Shown here: piece after piece, positions 39,621-50,893 of the stretch | Layout of the letters: every line of letters begins with the position of its first letter | Numbering within the stretch: the stretch's first letter is position 1 | Assembly: GCF_019578655.1 (NCBI RefSeq) | Contig: NC_063261.1 | Span: 15,924,216 to 15,988,215, forward strand | Origin: Ricinus communis | Taxonomy: Eukaryota > Streptophyta > Magnoliopsida > Malpighiales > Euphorbiaceae | DNA length: 64,000 bases | Reading direction: 5' to 3' | Translations under genes and position numbers: made by a program | Notes under the pieces: model-generated | Told to the model about the DNA's origin: nothing | Database searches by the model: none | What the model saw: only the letters and a program-made list of their open reading frames with translations

Positions 39621-39894
39621 AAAAAAGAAAAATTCATTATTAAGTCCCTAAATTTTTTAATTTAATTTTAATTAGTAACTAAATTTTTGTTTTGCTATTG
39701 AGCCATTGTACTTTTATTTTTAGTTTGATGAAGACCTTTTACAAATATTTCATGAGACTTTATTTATTCTATTGAGCCGTTGTATTTTTATTTTTGGTTT
39801 GCTCAAGGGCTATTAGGTTCTCAATCAAAGCCAAAAGTATAAGGGCTTAAATAAAATAATTAAAAATTAAGAGACTCAATAAAATAAAATCAAA
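39621..39894. other. AT-rich spacer with phrase repeats
   Basis: Contains GAGCCATTGTACTTTTATTT near 39701 and GAGCCGTTGTATTTTTATTT near 39773, plus AGGGCTTAAATAAAATAA text like that at 2390-2520. Probably an old dispersed repeat. Confidence 0.4.
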
Positions 39895-41900
39895 CACTAT
39901 AAAAATCTAACAGTTTACTAACAAAACAATCTTCAGTAAACTTGATTATCGACAGTTTAGAAATAGAAAAAAAAAAGTCAATGAATTTGTTGTTGGTAAA
40001 ATATTACTGACGGAATACCTAATCGTTAGTAATTCACCGATGGTAACAACCGTCGACAATTGGTGAAATTAATTATCACTAAATTGTATCCTCTTTTGTA
40101 AATTAGAGACAGTTTACCTGCGAAAACACTGTCAGTAAAGTGTTACAAATTAGCAACGGTATTATTTGATAGTAAGCCGTTGGTAACTAGTCTTTTTTTA
40201 AAAGAAACAACTGTCGAGAATCTGTCGATATTTCATTGGTATACTGTTGGTATTTATGACAATAATTTTATTGGTATTTCATCGGTAAATAACTGAATTT
40301 AAAAAATAATAATTTTGTTTGAACTTTTTTTAGTTGAATAATTTTATTGAATAATAATTATCAGTAATTGCTAAATGCTTTGCAAAATTTAATTGTATAT
40401 TAAAAAAGAAATTTAGAAAAATAAACAAGTATAGAAAACATATATATTACAACTATATAAAAAAATGATAAGTGCTAAAAGTTGTAATATTGTCAAAATG
40501 TCAAAAATATATTAATAAGTTGGTGACTCTAGGAGACTAGAGAGGGGGCTACGGTTAAAGTTGAGTTTAGCACATCTACTGGATCTAGCGGGCAAGGTCT
40601 TGTAAATGTTGTTGCAAGTTGCCGATCTACACATTCTGCTTGCACAACTGCACATTCTACTCGGACACCTGAGCCTGCAAGTCCTAAAGCTTGGTGGAAT
40701 CTGTACTACCACTAAGAGGGTATGTCGTTGAAGAAGAGGTAGAATCATACCCATAAGCTTAGAAGCCTACGAGCTCAGATTGTAAACCCAACTCTTCTTC
40801 TCGCTGCCGACAACCTCAAAGAATTAAGAGTTGTCATCAACGGTCTTAAAACTATGTGTAAGCTACTCTTTCCTCGTCTAATAAATATTCTGAAAATGTA
40901 TTAAATATTTCAAGGTATGTCAATAAACTGCAAAATTGAATTAAATATATTTTACTATAAGTAAATTATCATATATGAAAAACTTTAGACTGCGAGCTTA
41001 CAAAAGTCTGGCTGTCACCCTTTTTGATATGGGTGTGCAGAAACATCTCTTAAGCAGTAGGTAGGTGTCTTAGTGATTGCGCCTGATTGATAAGAAAAGA
41101 ATATAAATCATAAAGATACATATTATATAGAAAAATTCTAATAATAAAATTTACAAGTCATCTCCCATGCTCGTGATGGGTACTCGTGCCTCATGTATGG
41201 TTAGATGGTCAAGAGCCATCAAAATCATGTGATAGCCAATTCCAAGAATACTGCTTTGATATCCACTTAGCTTTAGGCGTGTTCCATTCTTGTTGCCATC
41301 ACTCCTAGATTTCTAATTCTATGAACTCCGGCTTCTTGGCCGCCTTCTTTATCTCGCATATTATAACACGAGTAGAGTTTTTCTTCTTTCATGCCTCTCG
41401 AACAAGGGCATTTATCCTCCTATAGGTGCTGCTCTTATAATAATATAATAAATTATAAGTTAGAGATAATATTTATATTTTACAATTTTTAAACAACATT
41501 TATTTAGAAATACCTTAAATTCATCAAAGTACAAGTCCTTAGTTTCTTAGAAACTGACTTTTACTTAATCCCTTCCATGTCTATCGTCTCCTCAAAAATC
41601 TTTTGAATCTTGCATAAGCAAGACCTAGACAACTCTAACCTATAACAAAACATATAAAATATAACACATGTTAGTGCATAAAAATTAATAAATAATTATT
41701 TATAAAATATTACGTAATAAAATAAATTATATATTGTTTACATATTATTGCACAAATAGACTTGCAGAGGACTATGTCTTGATCCAGAATCGGTATGAGC
41801 ATGCAGACCTAGCTGTAGCTGGTGTAACAGACACTGTAGGTATCAATGGAGGTAGACTTGGTACATCCACCGGTGTAGGTGGTTGTGAAGTTCAACACTA
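39895..41900 (-). mobile_element. CACTA (En/Spm)-type transposon remnant
   Basis: From CACTATAAAAATC (39895) to about 40290 the sequence carries scattered subterminal-type repeats (ACTGACGGAAT, CACCGATGGTAAC, ACCGTCGACAA, AGCAACGGTATT, CCGTTGGTAACT), as in plant CACTA ends. The minus strand of 40520-40790 then encodes, with stops, a segment reading EVVGSEKKSWVYNL, STSSSTTYPLSG and a Gln/Leu-rich coiled coil (DLQAQVSE, NVQLCKQN, NLQQHLQDLARQ). This resembles the C-terminus of plant En/Spm-associated transposase proteins. Possible further coding debris on the minus strand extends to about 41900 (Pro/Thr-rich). No clean second terminus or 3-bp target duplication was found. Confidence 0.5.
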
Positions 41901-42899
41901 AAATTTAAATAATTATATAATAAATATAAATATATGTATATTAATAAAATCATATCTTATAATAAAATAATAAAAATAAAATATATAAATTGTTAAAAAT
42001 GAATTATAAACACTAAATTTAAAGATAAACTATTATTTTTCTAAATAATAACTTTAATGATTTTAAATTCAAATTTATTCAATTTCTAGTGTTATAATTT
42101 ATATTTTTTATATTTTAATAAATATTTTTAAAAAAAGTATATAAAAAATAGTTAAACCAGTTCTTTTTTGTTTAACCAGTTTAACTCAGTCAGTTTAATC
42201 TAGTTCAAACTGATTCAATTGTAAATTCAGTTTTTTAGGCCAATTGCATTAAATTGATCACTCATTAAAAATCGAATTGAATTTTGATGAATCAAAGAAA
42301 ATCAAGCCTTAAAAAACTTAAGAATAAATACATCACCTTGAGTAGAAATTAAGAGTTCTTTCTGAAAAATAAAATAAAATCCAAAAATTATAATACATGG
42401 TCACACCATCACTATCTCTACAGCCACCGCTAAATTTTCCAATAATCCACTTGCTGAATCTGGATTCCATAAATATGGAGCTAAAGTAGATTTCCTCATT
42501 GTTCCATACCCAAAATCAAAATCGATCATCTCCTCGGATTTGTAGCAAAATCATATGATCAATTTTTCTTACTGGGTTTTTAGTTTTTTTCTTCTAAAAT
42601 TCTCTTTGGACATTAATAGAAATGGAAGATGGACATGATGCATTAGTGATTATTTATCTTTTTGGGTTTTGGTAATTTGAGTGTGATTTTGATGAATATG
42701 CAAAGAAAAAAAGTAATGAAATGCAAAAGGAGAAGAGTGAAACAAAGAAGAAAAAGAAGAGTGAAAAGGAAAGAGAAGTGAAAATAAGTATAGATTATTT
42801 TTATCCTTTATGTTATTAACTAGCCTAGTAATTTGGTTGAAATTATTTTATATGAATAAAATACTTATATGAATTAAATATTAACTTTCTAATTTGTGA
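41901..42899. other. Intergenic, AT-rich
   Basis: 42150-42310 has AACCAGTTTAACTCAGTCAG-like text typical of dispersed plant repeats. 42380-42790 is more mixed in composition but has no gene. Confidence 0.4.
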
Positions 42900-42904
42900 T
42901 ATTA
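42900..42904. repeat. Target-site duplication TATTA (left) of outer solo LTR
   Basis: TATTA directly precedes TGTCAC at 42905; the same TATTA is at 48479-48483, directly after the other end of the LTR. Confidence 0.85.
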
Positions 42905-43521
42905 TGTCACAACCCCACTTGTGGGCCCGTGACCGACACTAGGGAATGGTAGGCGTAAGGCCATCGAATCTCGTAGTAAGTCTGACACCCACTAACTTAA
43001 TCAAATTTCAGCTCAAATTATTAATATTATTAAAGCCACAAATTATCTTAACATTAAATGTTACACAATTGAATTGGTCTGCCGGAAGAATTAGGCGAGA
43101 CCTGAAACTACAGAAAATTACAACTGATACATCTACTATTACTACTGCGGAGAATCTAAGATTTACCAATTTACATACCAAATTAAATACATCACCCGAT
43201 GATGAAGGAGTCGGGTTACTGAATAAGAGTCGCGGGAAGACCAACAGTCACGCATCTGAAAAAAAATAAATTGAGACTGTCAGTCTCGAGAGTGAGTTAA
43301 AATCAAATAATCTAGAGACTATTGTAGTCTTCACATAAAATATTAATTATTCGAATCAGTATATAAACCATGCACGTAAATACAACTCATATTATAATCA
43401 TACCATAATAAATAAATAAATAAATAAAATACATTTTTACTTTTACGGGACGAGTGGCTCAGTAGAACCCTAACCCCAAATTCTAGTAGCCTTTCGGCAC
43501 TCTTAATCCAACAGGTCTGGC

Positions 43522-43675
43522 GCCTAGAGAGCAAGCTCGATCAGGGTCCTTACCTCCAGCCTGAACACTTGAATTCCAAATAAGCCGGCGCCCAGAGAGC
43601 GTTGCTCGATCAGGGACCTTAACTCCGGCAATCAACTGAACTCAGTCCAGAGAGCAATGCTCGATCAGGGCAAAT
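43522..43675. repeat. Three spaced copies of a GAGAGCAATGCTCGATCAGGG-like motif in LTR A
   Basis: AGAGAGCAAGCTCGATCAGG (near 43526), AGAGAGCGTTGCTCGATCAG (near 43594) and AGAGAGCAATGCTCGATCAG (near 43649) occur 55-68 bp apart. Each holds a small palindrome (GAGCAATGCTC). Two copies persist in LTR B (near 46927 and 46985) and three eroded ones in LTR C (near 55838, 55889 and 55935). Confidence 0.75.
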
Positions 43676-45009
43676 AAATCCTGTCCATGATTATTACCGG
43701 TGCGCACGCGGTCTTGATGCAACCCACCAGGTGGCATGTTCTACTAAAGCCACATTTCCCAAAACGCAATCATCACATTTAATAAATATCATTGTCTAAT
43801 GAAATCATTCAACCCATATCGAAATAAAGATTAAAATTTAGGATAAGGCAACATGCAATTCGTGTCGAAAAAATAATAATATCTGTATTATTATCACGTT
43901 ACTAATAATAATATTTATATTATTTTCAATAATTAATAATCAAGTGAAATTATTTATATTGCGATATTAATAATCATATTAAGCATAAATTTCTAAAATA
44001 GCATATTAAATTCAGACTTAGCAATAGTGCAACGATTAAGTGACTTTAACTCACAGGTTTTGGGCGACCTCCTAGCTCTGCTCCGGTGCCTCGGTTGGAG
44101 CGAGCCGAACAGACAGATCATCTAATCACGGAAAACAATTTATCAATTATGTTGAACAATTACAATTGACCCTAGGTCTAGATTCCTAGGACTGACTGTC
44201 TAAGAATCTCGACTCGGGAGAATTCTACCGAAAATCCGGCCGAACCTCCCCTACAATACGGGCATTACCCCCCGTAAAAATGGATTCATGACATGCCAAA
44301 AAAACACTTAAAATATTCAACAATTCAAACAACGGGAGTCGGGTCCGCAAACTTCACTATTTTCCGACTCCGCCACATTGCACAAAATACGAGGCAGGCA
44401 AACTGACAGACAATTGTTTTTGACTTACAAATATTAAATACTCAACATAAAACAATAAGCACAATTTTAAATCAAAGGATTTCCAAGATCAACCGGCCAG
44501 AGAAAATTACCGAGACGCTTGATCGCTCGGTCGACTCGCCTCCGGCCGACGGAGTCCGATTGACGATCCGAACTCACCATCGGACTCGAAACGATGCAGT
44601 GATGACGATCCCCGCTTTCGATTTTCCGATATGACACCCAATCGTCCGGAGAGATTTGTGGACGATCTCGACCGTCGATTCGCAAACAAGGTCCGATCGC
44701 CACGAAACCAGTGCCATTGTGAAGCTTGAGCTGAGGAGAGTCGAGATAAGTCCTCCGATCATCCATAGCTCACCGGAGCTCGCCAGAAAAATCCAAAAAC
44801 CTCGGCTGCCTCCATTTCGCCGGAACTCTCTCCTCCGGCCACCAAAATCGACGCCTCCACCGCCAAAAGGTAGCTCTCTTCGAGGGGAGTCGATCGCCAC
44901 CAAGAACGATCGGAAACGGCCGAAACGGCCTTCGAAAGCCGCTGCCCCTCTTTTTTTTTTTCTTCTCATTCTTGGACTCGCCAAGCCTACCACCAGATGG
45001 ACGGCCGCC

Positions 45010-45014
45010 TCTTC
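45010..45014. repeat. Target-site duplication TCTTC (left) of inner solo LTR
   Basis: TCTTC at 45010-45014, directly before TGTAACACCC, is repeated at 47720-47724 directly after GTCGTGACA. Confidence 0.9.
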
Positions 45015-47719
45015 TGTAACACCCAGAATTTTTTATATATTTAATAATGAGTTTTTATTTAAGTTAATTTTAGCTTTATTTTTATTCGGTTTAATTGGAA
45101 TGATTTAAATACAAATTTTGAATGTTCATGTTAGATAAATAAATGAGTTATTTTCCATATCCAATTAGTTTGATTTTTAAGGAGTAATTAAGTAAACTAT
45201 TTGAGAAATGATTATATTTTGGTTATTCAAATTTTTCCAAATGTATATTTATATAAGTAAAATTATATATTGGAAAATTATGGTAGAATTGTAAAGGATG
45301 TTTATAAAAGAATTTTGGAAAAATTGGTATTATAATTGATTAGTAGTATTAAATTTTAAGTTGGAAATTGATTATTTAATTTAATTGTGTGTAGGATTTA
45401 ATTGGAAATTTATTTTGGAATAAAGCTAAAGGAAAGTTTAGGGGTTAAATTGGAATTTTGCAGGATGAAATTGTAAGTAATTAAGAAAGTTGAGGGACCA
45501 AATTGCAATAAGGAAAAGTTCGGGGGCCTAATGTCGATATTGAAAGGAAAGAAAATCGGGGAAGAAGAAAGGAGGAGAGAGAGTGCGAGCGGGAAGAGAG
45601 AGAGGGACTGCAGGCGTCATTGGCCGGGCGCGAGGCCCGGGGCGGGTCGCGGCCGGCAAGGCGGCTTCAGCCATTTTCGGCGTTGTTGGCCGAGTCGGGT
45701 GGCGATCGGCTCTCTACGGCGAGCTTTCTTTTAGCGTGGCGACACTGTGGTGGCCGGAGACGGAAGATCCGGTGGAGAGAGAAAATGGTGGCAACCGGCA
45801 TTTTTGGGTTTTTCCGGCGAGATCCGGCGGAGGATGGACGATCGGAGGACGTATCCCGACTCTCCTCAGCTCAAGCTTCGCGATGGCACTAGTTTCATGG
45901 CCATCGGGCTTCGTTTGTAAATCGACGGTCGAGATCGTCCGCAAATTTCTCCGGATGATCGGGTGTCAGATCGAAAAATCGGAAGCAGGGATCGTCTTCA
46001 GCGCGTCATTGTGAGTTCGATGGTGTGTTCGGATCGTCGATCGGACTCCGGCGGCTGGAGGCGAGTCGACCGAGCGATCGAGCGTCTCGGTAATTTTCTT
46101 TGGCCCGTTAATTTTAGAAATTCTTGGTTTAATTGTGTCTATTGAATTATATTGAGTATTTGATGATTTTTGTGAGTCAAAAATATTTGTCTGTCAGTTG
46201 GCCTGCCATATTCGTATTTTTGTGCTGTGTGGCGGAGTCGGGAAAGAGTGAAGTTTGGGGACCCGACTCCCGTTGTTTTAATTGTTGGATATTTTGAGTG
46301 TTTTTCTAGCAGGTCCTGGACCCGTTTTTACGGGGGGTAATGTTCGTGTTGTAGGGGAGGTTCTGCCGAATTTTGGTAGTTCCCTGAGTCGAGATTCTTA
46401 GGACAGTCCCAGGAATCTAGACCTAGGATCTATTGTAATTGTTTCATCGTTTTGATAAATTATTTTCCGTGACTAGATTGTCGATTCGTTCGGCTCGCTC
46501 CTACCGAGGCACCGAGCTAGGAGGTCGCCAAACCCTGTGAGTTAAAGTCATTTAATCATTGCACTATTGCTAAGTCTGATTTTAATATGCTATTTTGGAA
46601 GTTTATGTTTAACATAGTTACTAATATCTCAACGTAATTAATTTTACTGGATTATTAATTATTGAAGATAATATGAGTATTATTATAGTAATGTTATAAT
46701 AATTCCAAATATTATCGATTTTCCACGAAATGCACTGATGTTTTACTCTTAATTGTTAATCATTAATTTGATATGGTTGAATGACTTCATTATACAATGA
46801 TATTTATTAAATGGATGATTGTGTCTTGGGAAACGTGGCTTGTAGAACATGCCGCCTGATGGGTTACATCAGGACCGCGTGCGCACCGGTAATGATCATG
46901 GACATGTAATCAGATTTTTATGGGTTTGCCCTGGTCGAGCATGGCTCTCTGGGCTGATTTGAGTAAATTGCCGGAGGTAAGGTCCCTGGTCGAGCATTGC
47001 TCTCACGGCGCCAGTCTTATTGGATTAAGAGAGCCAAAATGGCTGTTAGAATTTGGGGTTAGGGTTCTACTGGGCCACTCGTCCCGTAAAAGTAAAAATA
47101 TATTTTTATTTATTCATTTATTTATTTATTATGGTATGATTATAATATGGATTGTATTTACGTGCATGGTTGATATATTGATTCAAATGATCAATATTTT
47201 CTGTGAAGAAAGTAATAGGGTATGATTATAGTATGATTGGTATTTATGTGCATGGTTTGATATACTGATTTGAACAATCTATGTTTTCTGAGAAGAATGC
47301 AATAGTCCCCAGATTATTTGATTTTAACTCACTCTCGAGACTGATAGTCTCATTTTTATTGTTTTTCAGATTCGTGACTGTTAGTCCTCTCGCGACTCTT
47401 ATTCAGTAACCCGACTCCTTCATCATCGGGTGATGTATTTGAATTGGTATGTAAATTGGTAAATCTTAGATTCTCCGCAGTAGTAATAGTAGATGTATCA
47501 GTTGTAAATTTTCTGAGTTTCAGGTCTCGCCTAGTTTTTCTGGCAGACCGAAGTATTTAAGTAGAATGTAGCTGTTAAGATAAATTGTGGCTTTAATAAT
47601 ATTAATTTGAGATGAGATTTGTTTAAATCAGTGAGTGTCAGGCTTACTACGGGTTTCGGTGGCCTTAAGCCTACCCATTCCCTAGTGCCGGTCACGGGCC
47701 CACGGGTGGGGTCGTGACA
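45015..47719 (+). mobile_element. Inner solo LTR (B), 2705 bp, inserted in LTR A
   Basis: It starts TGTAACACCCAGAATTTTTT and ends GGGTCGTGACA, with a perfect 5-bp duplication TCTTC. It is homologous along its length to LTR A but in the opposite orientation. It contains a GC-rich block (about 45590-46090) unlike the AT-rich surroundings and CTCTCTC/GA-rich text near 45570-45610. Open frames at 45531-46145, 46920-47225 and 47531-47752 are LTR sequence with no protein support. The insertion postdates that of LTR A, since it interrupts it. Only one LTR remains, with no internal region. Confidence 0.9.
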
Positions 47720-48478
47720 TCTTCCTTCCTCTTCTTCTTCTTCAGCCAACACCCTCTCTCTCTCTCTCTCTCCCGATCTTCTTTCTCTCTCCCCGATCCT
47801 TCATTCTTTCTTTCAATATCAACATTTGACCCCTGAACTTTTTCTTATTACAATTGGGTCCCTCAACTTTTTTAATTACTTGCAATTCCATCCAGAAAAA
47901 TTCCAATTTAACCCTTAAACTTTCCTTTAGCCTTTCAATTAAACCCCTAACTATTTAATTTGGGCCAAATTAGAATTATTGAAAATACATATTTATTTAT
48001 AAAAATACCAAACTCACAAATTTCCATTGAAACCCCATAAAAAATAAAATTATACTTTCAATCCTTATTCCAAAATAAATTTCCAATGTAGTCCTAACGC
48101 AAAATTAATTTAAATAATAAATTTCCAACTTAAAATTTAATACCACTAATCAATTAAAATACCAATTTTTCTAAAATTCTTTTATAAAAACATCCCTTAA
48201 AACTTCTACCATAATTTTTCCAATATATAATTCTATTTATACATATACATATACATTGGGGAAAAATTAGAATAACCAAAAATATATTCTACCCTTCAAA
48301 TAATTTACTTAATTAATTCTTAAAATTTCAACTAATTGAGTATAGAAAAATAACTCATTCAATTGACTAATATTAAAATTTTCATTAAATCATTTCAAAT
48401 TAAACCAAATAAAAATAAAGCTAAAATTAACTTAAATAGAAACTCATTATTAAATATATAAAAATTTCGGATATTACA

Positions 48479-48483
48479 TATTA
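48479..48483. repeat. Target-site duplication TATTA (right) of outer solo LTR
   Basis: Right partner of 42900-42904. Confidence 0.85.
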
Positions 48484-49102
48484 TTACTAATAAATTATTA
48501 AGATACATGTTTGACTTTATAAATAAAAATATGTAATTTATTTATGTGTCGAATAAAAATGTATAAAAAAGTTTTATTTGAATAAGCAAATGGTGATGAG
48601 TTATTTTATAAATTAGAAAAGTTTTATTATTTAAAATTATAAATTTTTATAACGCTATTTTAGAAGTAATATTTTTTCAAATTTCATCGACTATTCATAC
48701 TTCAATAATATTTAGTGGTAGAGATACAATATAGGAATGAAAGAAAGTAGTCATTTATGTAGATTGCTAATAAGAATACATAGTAACTTTCAATTATAAA
48801 AAGGAAGATGGCGGTGTAAAAAAATTTACATATATATATAAATAAATTTGAGCTGAGATCAAAATATTAAATTTATGCAAATATAAATTTCTTTATAAAA
48901 AATATATAAAAATGTTATTAAATATCTTTATGTAGACAGAGAAAAATAAGAGCATAAAAAAAAGTAGGTGAAAATACAAAATCTTCTTAAATAAAGAAAA
49001 ATAATTACATCACCAAAACACAATTAGAGACACAAAATTCAAAAATATCCTACAACAATCAATTCATTAAGTCACAAGAAAAAAGAAACCATAATAAAAT
49101 AA
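48484..49102. other. AT-rich intergenic sequence
   Basis: No gene or element recognised. Confidence 0.5.
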
Positions 49103-49635
49103 TGTTGCAAGTGTGAACACCACAAATCCTGATATTGATATGATTTTGTTCATTTTCAGTCTATGCCTATATGGCCTTGCTTTTGGAGTCTGCCCAAAAG
49201 GCGTCATATTGATGGAGATAATCTATCCATACTTAGACCCATAATCTTTTCCATTTCTAGCTAATGTGAGAGCTTCTTTGCATATCCAACAATCCTATCC
49301 TCGAAAGAAGTAATACCAAGTCTCTTTCCAAATGGTCATTTGTTCATCGTCTTCCTCACTAGGAAGGAAGACCTTGCTTCACCGAATTTGGTCCTATTTC
49401 GAGAGCTTTCTCTATCCGAGTCAACTCCGCTTTACCAGAGTTGTTCAGTAGAGATTAACTACGGATCTAATCGCAAGTTAATCGAGGGTTCTCCGCTCGA
49501 TATATGGCTCTGGTGCCATTTGTTGGAACTATGGACGTTGTAAATCTTCATATTGGAAGGATATTGTCCATTTTGCGTTTAGTCTTGCATGGGTTCACTT
49601 TTTGACTCTATCCAAAAGGCCCTATGTTCTTCCCC
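49103..49635 (-). mobile_element. TRIM-like miniature LTR retrotransposon
   Basis: On the minus strand a 3' LTR of 189 bp runs from TGTTGGATATGC (49291) to TTGCAACA (49103). It is preceded by a purine-rich tract (GAGGATAGGATTG, 49304-49292). A 5' LTR ends ...AGTTCCAACA at 49521, then AA, then the primer-binding-site-like TGGCACCAGAGCC (49518-49506), close to the usual plant initiator-tRNA-Met site. The two LTRs share CCATATAGGCATAG/CCATGCAAGACTAA-type text, a GGACAATATCC/GAACAAAATCA stretch and CCTTTTGGGCAGA/CCTTTTGGATAGA. The 5' LTR is truncated at about 49630. The internal part is only about 230 bp with no gag-pol. Sequence character matches a widespread eudicot repeat known to me only by resemblance. 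Confidence 0.65.
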
Positions 49636-50846
49636 ACTCCTATTCAATATGGAATCAATAATAGAAATCAAATAAAAAGGTTTATTATCTGAAATGAAAA
49701 TAAATAATTTTGATGATTCTTGTAATAGTCTCTTGTAAAAATCTAGGTTATATTTTCTCATAAATTCTTTTAGTCTCGTTATAATTTAAAAAAGTAAATT
49801 AAAAATAAAAAAGTTATTATCCGAAACAAAAATAAATAAATTTAAATATTTTTATAATAATTTATAGTAAAATTTCACGCTGTATATTCTTCTAGATTTC
49901 TAATCTCGCTATAATATAAATATAGATTAAAAGTCTTAAAATAATTCTTACAGAAAAAAAATAATGAATAATTTAAAGTAATTAAATGTTTAAATAAAAT
50001 TATAAAATTTTTAGTGCCGTCGACGTATCTTCTTAGTACTTATTTTATATATTCAAAATAATTAAATACTTAAAAGTAAAATTATAAAATTTGCAGTGCC
50101 GTCAACGTACCTTTTTAATATAGACAAGAGGTTATTTTTATAATATATAGCATTCATTTTAAGACTAAATAGGATGCATTGAAGCTTAATCAGCAGGTCG
50201 ACCAGGGGAAATCATCTATAGGATCACTTATTTGCATCTTTTTTAAGTTCGAAATTGGAAAAAATTTAAAAACAAAAAATAAAAGACCAAAAATAACAAA
50301 AAGAAATAATGAAAGTTAATACACTGTTGGTATAAATTTTCCTAGAAAGTATAGGATATTAATAAATAATTAGATGGCTGTTCAACTAAAATTAAAGAAA
50401 GGGAATAAGGTACAGTTTAGCTTCTGAACTTTAAGCTAAATACCATTCTTTTAAAAACTTTTGGGCTATTTTAAGCATTAAACTTACTAATTTTTGCACA
50501 TGTAAACCCATTTAATGGACCGTCGTATGCTAAAAAAAAAAAAAAAAAAGGAAGAAGCATAATTAAATGAAAAATAGTAAATCAAAATAGTTATCTTAGT
50601 TGAACAGTTTTTAGCTACATTGGTCGTTTAAACTAATGAAGCTAATTACTCCTTTTTCTTTCCAATGTGTGTGTATTCTTTTGTTTTTTCTTTAAATCAT
50701 AAATTATTTAAGTTGCAATATAATTATCTTTATATCATTAAAAGTATCTGTTATGAACATATACACATAAATACCAACAAGAATAATTTATATTTACTAT
50801 AAATTAAGTAAATAATGTAAAATACCCTATTAAAATGTCAGATTTC

Positions 50847-50893
<47 letters not shown>

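Larger units (their letters stand above)
42905..48478 (-). mobile_element. Outer solo LTR (A), interrupted by a nested solo LTR
   Basis: On the minus strand this LTR starts TGTAATATCCGAAATTTT (48478) and ends GGGTTGTGACA (42905). It is flanked by TATTA on both sides. It is split by the insert at 45015-47719: its first part is 48478-47725 and the remainder 45014-42905, about 2.86 kb without the insert. Its sequence is homologous to the insert in opposite orientation. No gag-pol, primer-binding site or polypurine tract lies between the ends, so this is a solo LTR left by LTR-LTR recombination. The TGTAACACCC...GTGACA-type ends and great length suggest a Ty3/gypsy chromovirus family; that assignment is inference. 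Open frames at 42946-43269 and 44467-45108 are LTR sequence, not genes. Confidence 0.88.

Noticed and set aside
44467..46145. Several long open frames on both strands in GC-rich sequence (for example minus 44574-44993, plus 45583-46014)
   Set aside because: They lie inside the solo LTRs A and B, appear in mirrored pairs because the LTRs are inverted copies, and show Arg/Ser/Gly-rich translation driven by base composition with no domain.
49103..49635. Cassandra-type TRIM carrying 5S rRNA in its LTR
   Set aside because: No 5S rRNA promoter or gene sequence is visible in the LTR.
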